Shown: piece after piece, positions 1 through 14,002 of the stretch
Layout of the letters: each line of letters starts with the position of its first letter
Position numbering within the stretch: position 1 is the first letter of the stretch
Source of the DNA: Chloroflexota bacterium
GTDB taxonomy: Bacteria > Chloroflexota > Limnocylindria > P2-11E
DNA length: 39,777 nucleotides
Assembly (NCBI GenBank): GCA_028876375.1
Contig: JAGWSB010000016.1
Location: forward strand, 1-39,777
Direction of reading: 5' to 3'
Notes under the pieces: model-generated
Told to the model about the DNA's origin: nothing
Database searches by the model: none
What the model saw: only the letters and a program-made list of their open reading frames with translations
Translations under genes and position numbers: made by a program

Positions 1-2502
1 GGCACGGCCTTCGGCGCCGCCGCGCCGCGCGCCGCCGCGTGGATCCTGCGTCAGCTGCCGTGGACGATCTACGTCGTCCCGCACACGCACTGGGACCGCG
101 AGTGGTACGAGCGCTTCGAGGTCTACCGCGCGCGCCTCGTCCGGATGGTCGGGAAGCTCCTCGACCTCCTCGAGCGCGACGACGCCTTCACCGCGTTCAC
201 GTTCGACGGGCACGCGATCTGGGCCGAGGACCACCTCGCCGTCCGGCCGGAAGACCGGCCGCGCATCGAGCGGCTGGTGCGCTCCGGGCGGCTGCTCATC
301 GGCCCCTGGTACGTGCTCGCCGACTACCTCCTCGTATCCGGCGAGTCGATCGTGCGGAACTTCCAGGAAGGGCTGCGGGTGTCGGCGGCCTTCGGACGCG
401 CGATGCGCGTCTGCTACGTCGCGGACCCCTTCGGCCATCCCGCGCAGATGCCGCAGATCGCGCGCGGGTTCGGCTACACGACGTACGTGTTCGCGCGCGG
501 CGTCGGCGAGGAGGGCGAGGAGCTGGGCAGCGAATTCCGCTGGGAAGCGCCCTCCGGCGACCGCGTCATCGCCTCGCACCAGGTCGCGCACTACGACAAC
601 GCGCTCGAGCTCGTGGGCGCGGGCGACGAGTCCCCCGACGCGCTGCGGCGCCGCGTGCGGCGGGTCCTGCCGCGGCTCATGTCCGCGACGGTGCCGTACG
701 CGCAGACGTCGTCGCTCCTCTTCATGGTCGGGACGGACCACCTCGAGCCCTACGAGCGCCTGCCCGAGGCCGCCGCCGCGATCCGCGCGGCGCAGCCGCG
801 CTCGCGCGCGCGCATCGCCGGGCTGGAGGAGTTCGGGGCCGCGCTGCGCACGCCGCCGGGGATCCTCAGCGGAGAGATGATCGCCGGGAGGTACCGGCCC
901 ATCCTCCGCGGCGTGAACTCGACGCGCGTCTGGATCAAGCAGGCGAACGCGCAGTGCGAGCGCCTCCTCCTGGAGCGCTGCGAGCCGCTCGACGCGATCG
1001 CCGGCGGGACGGCGCGCGAGCGCATCCGCGAGCTGTGGCGCGTCCTCCTGCAGAACCATCCCCACGACTCGATCTGCGGCTGCGGTATCGACGACGTGCA
1101 CGACCTCGACATGCCGCCGCGCTTCGATCGCGTTCTCCGCGAGGGCGGCGAGATCGCGCGCGAGCTGGAGGCGCGCCTGGCGGGCGCGGGCGAGCGCGCC
1201 GTCGTCTGGAGCGACCTGCCGCACGAGCGCCTCGCGGTCGCCGACGTCGACGGCGCGCCCACCCTCGTGCGCTGCGACGGCCTCGGCGTCGCGCCCGCGG
1301 TCCGCGCGGCGGGGCGGCCGGTGACCTCGCCCGAGGACGGCGTCCTCGAGAACGGCCGCCTGCGCGTCGAGGTGGCGGCCGACGGCACCTTCGCGCTCGT
1401 CGACCTCGCGAGCGGCGCGCGCTGGGAGCGGCAGAACGTGCTCGTCGACGAGGGCGACCGGGGCGACGAATACACCTATTCATACGCGGGCCCCACGCTG
1501 GTGGGTGCCGCGCTCGCGGGGCGCCGCGCGACGAGCGTCTCCGGCGACCGCGGGACCGTCATCGTCGAGACCGCCCTGCGCATTCCCGTCGGCCTGCGCG
1601 ACGACCGCTTCGCCCGCGACCATGAGACGGTCGACTGTCCGCTCCGCGTCGCGGTGTCGCTCGACGCCGAGGCCGACCGCGTCGACGTCGCGGTCGAGAT
1701 CGACAATCGCGCGCGAGACCACCGGCTGCGCGCCGAGTTCGAGACCCGCACGCGCACGCTCACGCACCACGCCGGTGCCGCGTTCGCGATCCTCGAGCGC
1801 GCGGATCGCGTGCCTCCGCGTCCGGGCTGGATCGAGCCGCCCACCCCCGAGCGCTGCGTGCACGACGTCGTCGCCGTCCGCGGCGCGACGGTGGGCCTCG
1901 CGCTCGGCGTCGACGGCATCCGCGACTACGCCGTCCTGCGCGACGGCGCGGCGATCTCGATCACGCTGCTGCGCTGCGTGGGGTGGCTCTCGCGCGGCGA
2001 CCTTCCCGAGCGCGCCATCCACGCCGGTCCGGCGCTCGAGACGCCGACGGCGCAGTGCCCCGGGCCGCAGCGCTTCCGCTACTGCGTCGTGCCGCTCGAG
2101 GGCGAGCGCTCTCTCGCCGCCGCGGTGCGCGAGGTCCGCACGTTCCTCTCACCGCCGCGCGCCGCGCGCGGGGATGGCGAGGAGCGCACTTTCCTGCGCG
2201 TCGAGACGGAGCCGAGCGACGCGCTGGCGCAGGTCACGGCGCTGCGCTCGGCGCCCGACGGCCGCGTCGTCCTGCGCATCGCGTCGCTCGCGAACGGGCG
2301 CGTCGGCGTGTCCGTCCGCGCGCACCGTCCCGTGCGCTCCGCGCGCGCGACCGACCTGCGCGAGGGCGACCTCGCGCTCGGCAACACCGGCCTCGACGTC
2401 CTCCGCACGGCCGCGCCGCTCGAGATCCTCCCGGACGGATCCGCCGTCGCTCGACTGGAGCCCTACGAGATCGGCACCTGGCTGGTCGAGCTAGCGCCGT
2501 AG
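1..2502 (+). CDS. GH38 family alpha-mannosidase (5' end not resolved)
   Basis: Glycoside hydrolase family 38: retaining hydrolysis of alpha-mannosides, here probably cytoplasmic because no signal peptide is seen. The N-terminal metal-site motif PHTHWDREWY lies near codons 27-36. ADPFGHPAQMPQ carries the expected catalytic Asp (codon 142). NHPHDSICGCGIDDVH is the typical second metal-site region, and a beta-sandwich C-terminal half follows. The frame is open to the window edge. There is no in-frame ATG, GTG or TTG before PHTHW; the only nearby candidates are CTG at 46 or 55, so either the gene starts upstream of the window or it uses CTG. The track start at 145 (ATG) would remove the metal-binding motif and is rejected. 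The 3' end overlaps the convergent excalibur gene by 12 nt. Family assignment is firm; the exact substrate is not. Confidence 0.9.
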   Translation, partial: GTAFGAAAPRAAAWILRQLPWTIYVVPHTHWDREWYERFEVYRARLVRMVGKLLDLLERDDAFTAFTFDGHAIWAEDHLAVRPEDRPRIERLVRSGRLLIGPWYVLADYLLVSGESIVRNFQEGLRVSAAFGRAMRVCYVADPFGHPAQMPQIARGFGYTTYVFARGVGEEGEELGSEFRWEAPSGDRVIASHQVAHYDNALELVGAGDESPDALRRRVRRVLPRLMSATVPYAQTSSLLFMVGTDHLEPYERLPEAAAAIRAAQPRSRARIAGLEEFGAALRTPPGILSGEMIAGRYRPILRGVNSTRVWIKQANAQCERLLLERCEPLDAIAGGTARERIRELWRVLLQNHPHDSICGCGIDDVHDLDMPPRFDRVLREGGEIARELEARLAGAGERAVVWSDLPHERLAVADVDGAPTLVRCDGLGVAPAVRAAGRPVTSPEDGVLENGRLRVEVAADGTFALVDLASGARWERQNVLVDEGDRGDEYTYSYAGPTLVGAALAGRRATSVSGDRGTVIVETALRIPVGLRDDRFARDHETVDCPLRVAVSLDAEADRVDVAVEIDNRARDHRLRAEFETRTRTLTHHAGAAFAILERADRVPPRPGWIEPPTPERCVHDVVAVRGATVGLALGVDGIRDYAVLRDGAAISITLLRCVGWLSRGDLPERAIHAGPALETPTAQCPGPQRFRYCVVPLEGERSLAAAVREVRTFLSPPRAARGDGEERTFLRVETEPSDALAQVTALRSAPDGRVVLRIASLANGRVGVSVRAHRPVRSARATDLREGDLALGNTGLDVLRTAAPLEILPDGSAVARLEPYEIGTWLVELAP

Positions 2503-2778
2503 CTCCTCGCACGCGACGCCGTCGCGGTCGTGGTCGAGCCCGTGAGGGTCGAGCGGGTCCCGCCGCAGCGCCTCCTGCGCGGCCCCCTGGTCGGCGAAGT
2601 CGGCGCAGTCGAGATCGTGGAAGGGGGTCGGCGCCTCGACCACCAGGCGCGTCGTGGGGACGTCGCCGCTCGCCCGTCCCGCGGGCGCCGAGCCCGGCCC
2701 GGAGGCGGCGACGGGCACGCCGCACGAGGCGAGCAGCGCCGCCGACGCCATGAGGAGCGCGCGTCGCACGACTTCCAT
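2491..2778 (-). CDS. Excalibur-domain lipoprotein
   Basis: A 95-residue predicted lipoprotein. The N-terminus is a short charged region plus a hydrophobic stretch ending in a lipobox-like LLASC (Cys19), so it is probably exported and lipid-anchored. A Pro/Ala/Ser linker follows, then a C-terminal excalibur domain (about residues 55-93) with the paired cysteines DLDCADF and GVACEEL and the Asp-rich loop LDHDRDGVAC that resembles an EF-hand calcium loop. Excalibur domains are extracellular and often attached to nucleases, but none is present here. The ATG is chosen because it gives the signal peptide; the 455-aa track ORF is an upstream shadow extension over the ABC gene. It is convergent with, and overlaps the end of, the GH38 gene, and is divergent from the ABC ATPase. 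The function is unknown. Confidence 0.82.
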   Translation of the reverse strand: MEVVRRALLMASAALLASCGVPVAASGPGSAPAGRASGDVPTTRLVVEAPTPFHDLDCADFADQGAAQEALRRDPLDPHGLDHDRDGVACEELRR

Positions 2779-2809
2779 ACGGCCGGCGCTTTCCGGGCGC
2801 CGCCCCTGA

Positions 2810-2815
2810 CATACT
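2810..2815 (+). promoter_or_regulatory. Candidate -10 box (CATACT) for the sugar ABC ATPase
   Basis: CATACT ends 8 nt before the ATG at 2824. No Shine-Dalgarno fits in between, so the transcript could be leaderless or nearly so. The same hexamer and 8-nt spacing precede murJ. No clear -35 is seen. Confidence 0.45.
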
Positions 2816-2823
2816 TCCGCGAA

Positions 2824-3893
<1,070 letters not shown>

Positions 3894-3897
<4 letters not shown>

Positions 3898-6281
3898 CCC
3901 TCCGCGCGCAGCTGCAAGCCTTCCCGCTCGAGACGATCCTGCAGATCCTGGCCGCGACGGAGAAGACGGGGCGCCTCGAGGTGCGCGGCGACGAGGGGCG
4001 CGGCTTCCTCGGCGTGTCGTCCGGCCGGCTGGTGTCGGCCGAGTACGAGGACGAGCAGGGCCGCCGCGCGCTCGGCGCCATCTTCACCATCCTGCGCGGC
4101 GACCTCGAGTTCGTCCCCGGCGAGGGCGGGCTGCGCGAGGACCTGAGCGGCGACCTCGACGGACTGCTCGACCAGGCGGTCGAGGAGCGCGACCGCATCG
4201 TGCGCATCCGCGACGTCATCCCGAGCGACCGCACGCGCTTCGCCCTGTCGGCGCGCGCCGCCGATCAGGGGCAGATCACGCTCGCTCCCGAGCAGTGGCG
4301 CGCGCTGCTCGCCGTCGACGGCGAGCGCGACGTCGCCGCCATCGCCGAGAAGGTCGGCCTCACGCGCCTCGCGGCGCAAGACCTCCTCGCGACGCTCGTC
4401 CGCTCGGGCATGGTCGACGCGCTCGAGCCGGCGGCCGGCGCGGCCGAGCAGGGCGCGTATCGGCGGCTTCCGCCGATGCGTCCGATCCCGCCGACGGGAG
4501 CGGGGGAGGCCGTCGTCCTCAGCGGAGATCTTCCCGACCTCCCGCTCGAGACGATCGTCCAGCTCCTCGCGGCGACGAAGAAGACGGGTCGCCTCGAGAT
4601 CGCGGCGGGGCCCGAGAGCGCCACGCTCGGGATGTCCGACGGACGCCTCGTCTCCGCCGCCGCCGGCGAGGAGGACGGCGAGCTCGCGCTCGGCGCCGCG
4701 TTCGCCGTGGGCGCCGGCGAGTTCGACTTCGTCCCGATGCCCGAAGCGCCCGCGGCGGACCTGTCCGGCGAGGTCGACGAGCTCCTCGACCGCGCCGCCG
4801 GCCTGCGCGACCGCATCGCCGCGGTCCGCGCGCTCATCCCCAGCGACCGCTCGCGCTTCGCGCTCTCCGAGCGCGCGACGCGGAACGTGGAGATCACCCT
4901 CACGCCGGAGCAGTGGCGCGTGCTCCTGGCCGTGCATCCGCAGCGCGACGTGGGCATGGTCGCGGAGCAGCTGCGCATGCGGCGGCTCCCGACGCTGATG
5001 ATCCTCTCCGACCTCATCCGCGGCGGGTTCGTCGACGTCGTCGCGCCCGAGGCCGAGCTCTCGTGGCCGTACGTCGAGCGCCGCCGCACGCCGTGGGCGA
5101 CGCCCGCGCCGGAGGTCGAGGAGCGCGGCCCGTTGGCCGAGGAGCAGGCCACCGAGGAGGCGCGCGCGGTCGAAGAGCCGCCCGCGACGGGAGAGGCGCC
5201 GCCCGCCGAAGAGCCGCCCGCGGCTCCCGCCGCGGAAGAGGTCGAGGCGCCGCTCGAGGAGACGCCCATCGACCGCGAGGTCGAGGCGGCCGCGGAGGAC
5301 GACCGCCTGAGCGCCCTCTCCGGCCTGTTCGGTCCCGCCGAGCCCGCGCCGCCGCCGACGGCATGGGAGCCGCCCGCGGGGGAGGCCGAGGCCGCCGCGG
5401 CCGAGGCGACCGCCGCCGCGTTCGAGCACGCGCCGCCCGCCGAGGAGCGCGAGGAGCCCGCCGAGGTCGACCCGCGTCTCGCCGCCTTCGGCGCGCCGCC
5501 GGCCGAGCCCGAAGCGCTGGCCGAGCAGGAGGCGCCGCCGCAGTGGCAGACCTGGGAGACGCCCGCGGAGGCGGCGCCGATGGAAGCGCCGCCCGAGGAG
5601 CCGGCCGAGGTCGATCCACGCTTCGCCGCGCTCGCGCTGCCGCCTCTCGAGGAAGCAGCCGCCGCCGAGCCCGAGGCGCCGGCGGCCGAGGCGGAGACGT
5701 CGCTCGCCGACGCGGCCGCATGGCCGGAGGCCACGCACGTGCGTCCCGAGCCGGTCGCGGGCCGGCCGCTGCCCGAGATGCCGCCGCTCGAGGCCGCGAC
5801 CCCGGCCGCCGCGCCGCCCGAGAAGAAGAAGGGTGGGCTCTTCGGAGGTCTCTTCGGCGGGAAGGCCGCGCCCGTCGCGTCCAGCGCGTCCCTCGCGCGC
5901 ACCGACGCCGGGCGGCTCGCGCTCTTCGCCAACGAGCTCATCGCCGCGTACAACAGTGGGCGCTACGGCAAGGGCCGCGTCGAGGACCGCATGATCGGGC
6001 TGCTCATGCGCGTCGACGAGCAGGCCGATCCCATCGATCGGCCGATCCCGCTCGCGAACGACCGCATCGACGTCGCCTCGATCGACGACGGCCTCGTGCC
6101 GGAGGCACAGGCCGTGCCGTACCTCGCGTTGCTCGTGAGACAGGTGTACGACGACGCCGAGCGCGTGCTCGGGAAGGACAAGGCGCGCCGCGGCTTCCGC
6201 GACGCGCGCGACCGCGTGCTCGGGAAGGAGCCCGCTGTGCTGCGCGCGCCCGCGGTGGCCGGGCGCCTGCCGAAGGTCTGA
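3894..6281 (+). CDS. Protein with duplicated DUF4388-winged-helix unit and acidic linker
   Basis: 795 residues. Residues about 3-80 form a DUF4388 (PatA N-terminal-like) domain (LQAFPLETILQILAATEKTG), followed by a winged-helix-like stretch (about 123-180, ITLAPEQWRALLAVDGERDV). The same pair recurs at about 206-285 (LPDLPLETIVQLLAATKKTG) and 328-385 (ITLTPEQWRVLLAVHPQRDV), so the whole two-domain unit is duplicated. Residues about 390-640 are a low-complexity Ala/Pro/Glu linker with a repeated PAEVDPRxAA element. After GGLFGGLFGG comes a compact C-terminal domain (about 660-795) that I do not recognise. No signal peptide or TM segment. DUF4388 proteins are usually linked to two-component or small-GTPase signalling. 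Coupled to the ABC ATPase by ATGA and followed directly by a ROK kinase; its role there is unknown. Confidence 0.85.
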
Positions 6282-7210
6282 GCCTCTACGTCGGGCTCGA
6301 CCTCGGCGGGACGCAGGTCCGCGCCGTGGTCGGCTCGCAGGACGAGAGACCCCGCATCGTCGCGGACTCGACGCGACCCACGCCGACCACCGGAGCGGAC
6401 GACGTCATCGCCGCGCTCGTCGCCTCCACCCGCGCCGCTCTCGATCAAGCGCGCCGCCCGCTGCGCGACGTCGTCGCCGTGGGCTGCTCCGCTCCGGGGC
6501 CGCTCGACCACGAGCGCGGGATCGTGCACGTCGCGCCGAACATCCACGGATTCGAGAACGTCCCGCTGGCCGCTCGCCTCTCGTCGGGCCTCGACGGCGT
6601 GCCCGTCTTCGTCGATCGCGACACCGTCATCGCCGCTATCGGGGAGGGCACGGTCGGCGCGGCGCGGGGGGTGCGCGACTTCGTGTACGTCACCGTCTCG
6701 ACCGGCGTCGGCGGGGCGATCGTCGCGGACGGCCGCATCGTCCGCGGCGCGACGAACACCGCGGGCGAGATCGGACACTGGCCGGTCGCGCTCGACGGCC
6801 CGCGCTGCGGATGCGGGTCGTTCGGCTGCGTCGAGGCCTTCGCCGGGGGGCGCAACCTCGCCGAGCGCTACGGCTCCCGCGATGCGGGAGACGTCTTCCG
6901 CGCGGCGGACGCGAACGACGCTCGGGCGCGCGCGCTCGTCGGCGAGCTGGAGTCGGCGATGGAGGCGCTCGGCGTCGGCCTCGTCAACGTCCTGAATCCG
7001 AGCCTCATCGTCGTCGGCGGCGGGATCGCCGAGCACGAGCCGACGCACGTCCTCGAGCCGATGCGCCGCGGAGCGCGCGAGCGCGCGTTCGCCGTCGCAT
7101 CCAAAGCGGTGCGGATCGTCCCCGCCGCGCTCGGCGCGGACGTCGGCATGATCGGTGCGGTGGTGGCCGCCCGACAACGCGTGGCCGGTCGGGACCCTCT
7201 CGCGGTCTGA
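6278..7210 (+). CDS. ROK family sugar kinase / glucokinase
   Basis: 310 residues if started at CTG 6278. The ATP phosphate-1 motif LYVGLDLGGTQVRA is at the N-terminus. The ROK segment GEIGHWP is followed by the zinc-binding CGCGSFGCVEAF, and the C-terminal NPSLIVVGGGIAE completes a standard ROK fold. The likely reaction is ATP-dependent phosphorylation of glucose or a related hexose, feeding the glycolytic genes that follow. No ATG, GTG or TTG lies in frame near the required start; CTG at 6278 overlaps the preceding stop as CTGA and gives a normal N-terminus. It is embedded in the 1213-aa track ORF, whose upstream part is a shadow. Substrate specificity is inferred from family and context only. 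Confidence 0.85.
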   Translation: MSLYVGLDLGGTQVRAVVGSQDERPRIVADSTRPTPTTGADDVIAALVASTRAALDQARRPLRDVVAVGCSAPGPLDHERGIVHVAPNIHGFENVPLAARLSSGLDGVPVFVDRDTVIAAIGEGTVGAARGVRDFVYVTVSTGVGGAIVADGRIVRGATNTAGEIGHWPVALDGPRCGCGSFGCVEAFAGGRNLAERYGSRDAGDVFRAADANDARARALVGELESAMEALGVGLVNVLNPSLIVVGGGIAEHEPTHVLEPMRRGARERAFAVASKAVRIVPAALGADVGMIGAVVAARQRVAGRDPLAV

Positions 7211-7240
7211 AGGTCCCGGGCCCGCGCCACGAGGAGGCGG

Positions 7241-7246
7241 TAGGCT
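7241..7246 (+). promoter_or_regulatory. Candidate -10 box (TAGGCT) for gap
   Basis: TAGGCT lies 30 nt before the preferred gap ATG and leaves room for a short leader carrying the strong GGAAGGAGG ribosome site. A GGTCCCG (7212-7218) / CGGGACC (7251-7257) inverted pair flanks it; its role is unknown. No clear -35. Confidence 0.35.
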
Positions 7247-7276
7247 CCCGCGGGACCACGGAAGGAGGCCATGACG

Positions 7277-10820
<3,544 letters not shown>

Positions 10821-10828
10821 CGCCTGTT

Positions 10829-10896
10829 CAGGCTCGCGGGCTTTCGCCGCGTGGATCGTCGGTACGCTCACTCGACCGGCAAAGCCGGATCTCGCT
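10829..10896. repeat. Two-hairpin intergenic repeat, copy 1 (after eno)
   Basis: About 68 bases closely matching 23855-23921 after dnaK. Shared blocks include CAGGCTCGCGG, TTCGCCGCGTG, ATCGTC and ACCGGC-NNN-GCCGGAT. Each copy can form a first hairpin around the TTCG/TTTCG segment and a second CCGGC/GCCGG hairpin with one unpaired A on its 3' side. There is no T tract, so it is not a classical intrinsic terminator. It fills the gap between the convergent eno and rpsT genes. Confidence 0.6.
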
Positions 10897-10902
10897 GGCG
10901 GC

Positions 10903-11169
10903 CTACGCCTTCGTCTTCGCGGCCTGGCGCGCGATGCGCGACTTGCGGCGGCGCGCGGCGTTCTTGTGCAGGCCGCCGCGCTTGACGGCCTTGTCGAGCG
11001 CGCTCGCGGCCTTGCGGACGAGGTCCTTGGTCTCGCCGGTGCCCGCGGAGATCGCGTCGCGCGCGGCCTTGGCGGCGGTGCGCGCCGACGACCGCGCGAG
11101 CGTCTTGATGGCGGTCCGGCGGCGGGTCTGACGGATGCGCTTGAGGGCCGATCTCTTCTTCTTTGGCAT
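10903..11169 (-). CDS. rpsT: Small ribosomal subunit protein bS20
   Basis: 88 residues, typical of bS20, a primary 16S rRNA binder. The N-terminus MPKKKRSALKRIRQTRRRT, the central KDLVRKAASALDKA and the C-terminal GGLHKNAARRRKSRIAR are diagnostic, and the protein is strongly basic throughout. The ATG is preceded at 6 nt by TACAGT and has no ribosome site, so a leaderless mRNA is possible. Convergent with eno across the two-hairpin repeat and divergent from murJ. The track versions starting further upstream (125 to 201 aa) are extensions or shadows. Confidence 0.96.
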   Translation of the reverse strand: MPKKKRSALKRIRQTRRRTAIKTLARSSARTAAKAARDAISAGTGETKDLVRKAASALDKAVKRGGLHKNAARRRKSRIARQAAKTKA

Positions 11170-11175
11170 TCGTTG

Positions 11176-11181
11176 ACTGTA
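11176..11181 (-). promoter_or_regulatory. Candidate -10 box (TACAGT) for rpsT
   Basis: On the minus strand TACAGT is followed by CAACGA and then the rpsT ATG, a 6-nt spacing that puts the start codon at about +1. No -35 hexamer is evident. Confidence 0.45.
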
Positions 11182-11277
11182 GCCGGAGCGCTCGCCCCTC
11201 GCTCGCGGCCAAGCCGCTCGCTCGGCCCGGGCGCGACCCCGTCGCCGCGGCGCCTCGGTCTGCGCGCCCGGGGACGA

Positions 11278-11283
11278 CATACT
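11278..11283 (+). promoter_or_regulatory. Candidate -10 box (CATACT) for murJ
   Basis: CATACT plus 8 nt precedes the murJ GTG. The hexamer and spacing are identical to those before the ABC ATPase at 2824, which argues against chance. Confidence 0.45.
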
Positions 11284-11291
11284 CTCGACGC

Positions 11292-12875
11292 GTGCAGCTG
11301 AGCATCGCGCAAGCGTCGGTCGTGATGATCGCGACGCTCATCGCGAGCCGGATCCTGGGGTGGCTACGCCTCTCCGTCATCGGCGCGCAGTTCGCGGGCG
11401 ACCCGCGCGCGCTCGACGCGTTCTGGGCCGCCTTCCGCATCCCGGACACGATCTACAACCTGCTCGTCGCCGGCGCGCTCTCCAGCGCGTTCATCCCCGT
11501 GTTCTCGAGCTACCTCGCCAAGGAGCGCGAGGAGGAGGCCTGGCACGTCGCCTCGAGCGTCATGAACGCGATGCTGCTCTCGCTCGTCGCGCTCTCCGGC
11601 GTGATGTGGCTCCTCACGCCGTGGCTCGTCCCCTTGATGGCGCCCGACTACGACGCGCAGCAGCAGGCGCTCATGACCGAGCTCACACGGATCATGCTCC
11701 TCAGCCCCATCTTCATGGGCCTCTCGGCGCTCTTCACCGGGATGCTCAACTCGTACCGCCAGTTCCTCTCGGGGGCGACGGCGCCGCTCGTCTACAACGC
11801 CGTGATCATCCTCTTCGCGCTCTTCGCCTCGCCGTTCATCGGCATCCACGCGCTGGCCGTCGGCGTCGTCGTCGGCGCGGCGATGATGTGGCTCGTCCAG
11901 GTCCCCGAGCTCACGTTCCGGCGGACGCGCTACAAGGCCGTCCTCGACCTCGCGCACGCCGGCGTCCGGGAGATCGCGATCCTCGCCTGGCCGCGCACGC
12001 TCGCGCTCGCGTCGGTCCAGGTCGTCTTCTTCGTCGACGTGTACCTGTCGTCGTTCATGGCGCCGGGCTCGTACACGTCGCTCTACTACGCGTTCCAGCT
12101 GACGATGCTGCCGCTCGGCGTCTTCTCCATCGCCATCTCCGCCGCCGTCTTCCCCGCGCTCACACGCTACGCGTCGCTCGGGCAGCAGGGACGGATGCGC
12201 GACACCGTCGAGCAGGCGACGCGGTGGATCGTCTTCCTCACGCTGCCGACGATCATCGTCATGATCGTCCTGCGGCGCCCGATCGTGAACCTGCTCTTCC
12301 AGTACGGGGAGTTCGGCGACGCGGCGCGCGAGGCGACGGCGCTCGCGTTCCTCTTCTACGCCCTCGGCCTCATCGGCCATGCCCTGGTGCAGATCCTCGC
12401 GCGCGCGTATTACGCCATCAAGGACACGCGAACGCCCGTCGCCATGACCGTCGTCGCGATCGTCGTGAACGTCGTGCTGGCGCTCGTCCTCGCGCCGGGC
12501 CTCGGCATCAACGGCCTCGCGCTGGCCAACTCGATCGCGACCCTCGCCGAGGCGACGCTCCTGCTCTTCGTCCTCGCGCCGCGCGCGCGTCTGCGCGTCG
12601 GGACGCTCAGCGTCTCGACGCTGCGGCAGCTCGCCGCGAGCCTGACCATGGGGGTCGCGATGTTCCTCTTCATCCGGGTGACGAACATCCCGCTCGACCT
12701 CGCGACGGCGCCGTCGAAGCCGCTGCTGCTGCTCCAGACGCTCATCGCGTTCGCGTTCGGCGGCCTCGTCTACGTCGGCGCGTCGACGATCTTCCGCGTC
12801 GGGGAGCTGGAGGAGATCGTCACCGTGCTCCGGAGCCGCGGGCCGTTCGCGAAGAAGGCGGCCGCGTCCACCTGA
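11292..12875 (+). CDS. murJ: Lipid II flippase MurJ
   Basis: 527-residue polytopic membrane protein of the MVF/MOP superfamily that moves lipid II across the cytoplasmic membrane for peptidoglycan synthesis. The N-terminus SIAQASVVMIATLIASRILG and FRIPDTIYNLLVAGALSSAF are typical MurJ segments. About 14 hydrophobic helices can be read, and the central FQYGEF motif is present. The GTG at 11292 was chosen over the track start at 11163 because the region before it is rpsT/murJ intergenic sequence and a -10-like box lies just upstream. Followed after one base by galK, so probably the first gene of murJ-galK-galU. Confidence 0.93.
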   Translation: MQLSIAQASVVMIATLIASRILGWLRLSVIGAQFAGDPRALDAFWAAFRIPDTIYNLLVAGALSSAFIPVFSSYLAKEREEEAWHVASSVMNAMLLSLVALSGVMWLLTPWLVPLMAPDYDAQQQALMTELTRIMLLSPIFMGLSALFTGMLNSYRQFLSGATAPLVYNAVIILFALFASPFIGIHALAVGVVVGAAMMWLVQVPELTFRRTRYKAVLDLAHAGVREIAILAWPRTLALASVQVVFFVDVYLSSFMAPGSYTSLYYAFQLTMLPLGVFSIAISAAVFPALTRYASLGQQGRMRDTVEQATRWIVFLTLPTIIVMIVLRRPIVNLLFQYGEFGDAAREATALAFLFYALGLIGHALVQILARAYYAIKDTRTPVAMTVVAIVVNVVLALVLAPGLGINGLALANSIATLAEATLLLFVLAPRARLRVGTLSVSTLRQLAASLTMGVAMFLFIRVTNIPLDLATAPSKPLLLLQTLIAFAFGGLVYVGASTIFRVGELEEIVTVLRSRGPFAKKAAAST

Positions 12876-12876
12876 A

Positions 12877-13968
12877 ATGGTGGCTGGACTCGCACATGGT
12901 CGTGTGAACCTCATCGGAGAGCACACGGACCATTCGGATGGGTTCGTCCTACCCGTTCTCATCCCCCAAGAGACCCGCGTCGAGCTCGAGCCGCGGCGCG
13001 ACCGTGTCGTGCGCGTGACGAGCGCGAACGTCGAGGCCGGAACGTGGCACGAGCACGAGCTCGGGAGCGAGGAGCCGACGGGGACGTGGACCGACCACGT
13101 CCGGGGCGTCACCCGCATCCTCGCGCGCGAGGGTCTCCTCGACCGCGGCTTCGTCGCGCGCGTCTCGTCCGACGTCCCCCTGGGCGCGGGGCTCGCGTCG
13201 AGCGCGGCGCTCGCCGTCGCGCTCCTGCGCGCGATCCGCCAGGCGTTCGCGCTCGACCTCGACGACGTCGCGCTCGCGCGCGTCGCGCAGCGCGCCGAGC
13301 GCGAGATGGCCGGCGCGAACGTCGGGATCATGGATCAGATGGCGGCGTCGGTGGGCGCGCTCGGCGAGGCGCTCTTCCTCGACTGCCGCTCGCTGGCATA
13401 CCAGCGCGTGCCGCTGCCCGACGCGATGGAGCTCGTCGTCGTCGACTCCGGCGTCGTCCATCGGCACGGCTCGGGCGGATACAACGAGCGGCGCGCGCAG
13501 TGCGAGGAGGCGGCGCGCCTCCTCGGCGTCGCGGCGCTGCGCGACGTGACGGCGGCCGACCTCCCGCGCATAGGGTCGCTGCGCGAGCCGCTCGCGCGCC
13601 GCGCGCGGCACGTCGTCAGCGAGAACGAGCGCGTCCTCGAGGCGGTCCATGCGCTGCGCGCCGGCGACGTCCCCGGCCTCGGCGAGCTGCTCGACGCGTC
13701 GCACCGCTCGCTGCGCGACGACTTCGAGGTGTCGACGGAGGAGGTCGACCTGCTCGTGGGGCTCGTGCGCGAGCAGGAGGCCGTGCACGGCGCGCGCATC
13801 ACCGGCGGCGGCTTCGGCGGATCGATCGTCGCGGTCGCCGACGCGGGCGAAGGGCATCACGCCGCGGCGCTCGCGGTCGCCGAGTACGAGCAGCGCACGG
13901 GCCTCGACGCAAAGGTCCTGCTTCCCCCGCACGTTCTGGAAGCGCTCGCCGGGAACGATCCTCTCTGA
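12877..13968 (+). CDS. galK: Galactokinase (GHMP kinase family)
   Basis: 363 residues. ATP-dependent phosphorylation of galactose at C1. The three GHMP motifs are visible: RVNLIGEHTDHSDGFVLP near residue 10, PLGAGLASSAALAVAL near 108, and GARITGGGFGGSI near 308. Galactose-contacting EHTD and the catalytic Asp region MDQMAASVG are intact. The N-terminus is slightly short for the family, lacking the usual 10-20 residues before RVNLIGEHTD. The ATG lies one base after the murJ stop. Paired with galU 34 nt downstream, it fits entry of galactose into UDP-sugar metabolism. Other GHMP sugar kinases are possible but motif 1 favours GalK. Confidence 0.92.
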   Translation: MVAGLAHGRVNLIGEHTDHSDGFVLPVLIPQETRVELEPRRDRVVRVTSANVEAGTWHEHELGSEEPTGTWTDHVRGVTRILAREGLLDRGFVARVSSDVPLGAGLASSAALAVALLRAIRQAFALDLDDVALARVAQRAEREMAGANVGIMDQMAASVGALGEALFLDCRSLAYQRVPLPDAMELVVVDSGVVHRHGSGGYNERRAQCEEAARLLGVAALRDVTAADLPRIGSLREPLARRARHVVSENERVLEAVHALRAGDVPGLGELLDASHRSLRDDFEVSTEEVDLLVGLVREQEAVHGARITGGGFGGSIVAVADAGEGHHAAALAVAEYEQRTGLDAKVLLPPHVLEALAGNDPL

Positions 13969-14002
13969 GCCGGGAATAGATCCGCTGTAGCGTGAGGTCG
14001 CG

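Noticed and set aside
7212-7257. Riboswitch before gap suggested by the GGTCCCG/CGGGACC pair
   Set aside because: The loop is 32 nt with no recognisable conserved core, and the left arm would lie upstream of the likely transcription start.
11364-13331. 655-aa minus-strand ORF opposite murJ and galK
   Set aside because: Highly charged shadow translation; murJ and galK motifs are clear on the plus strand.
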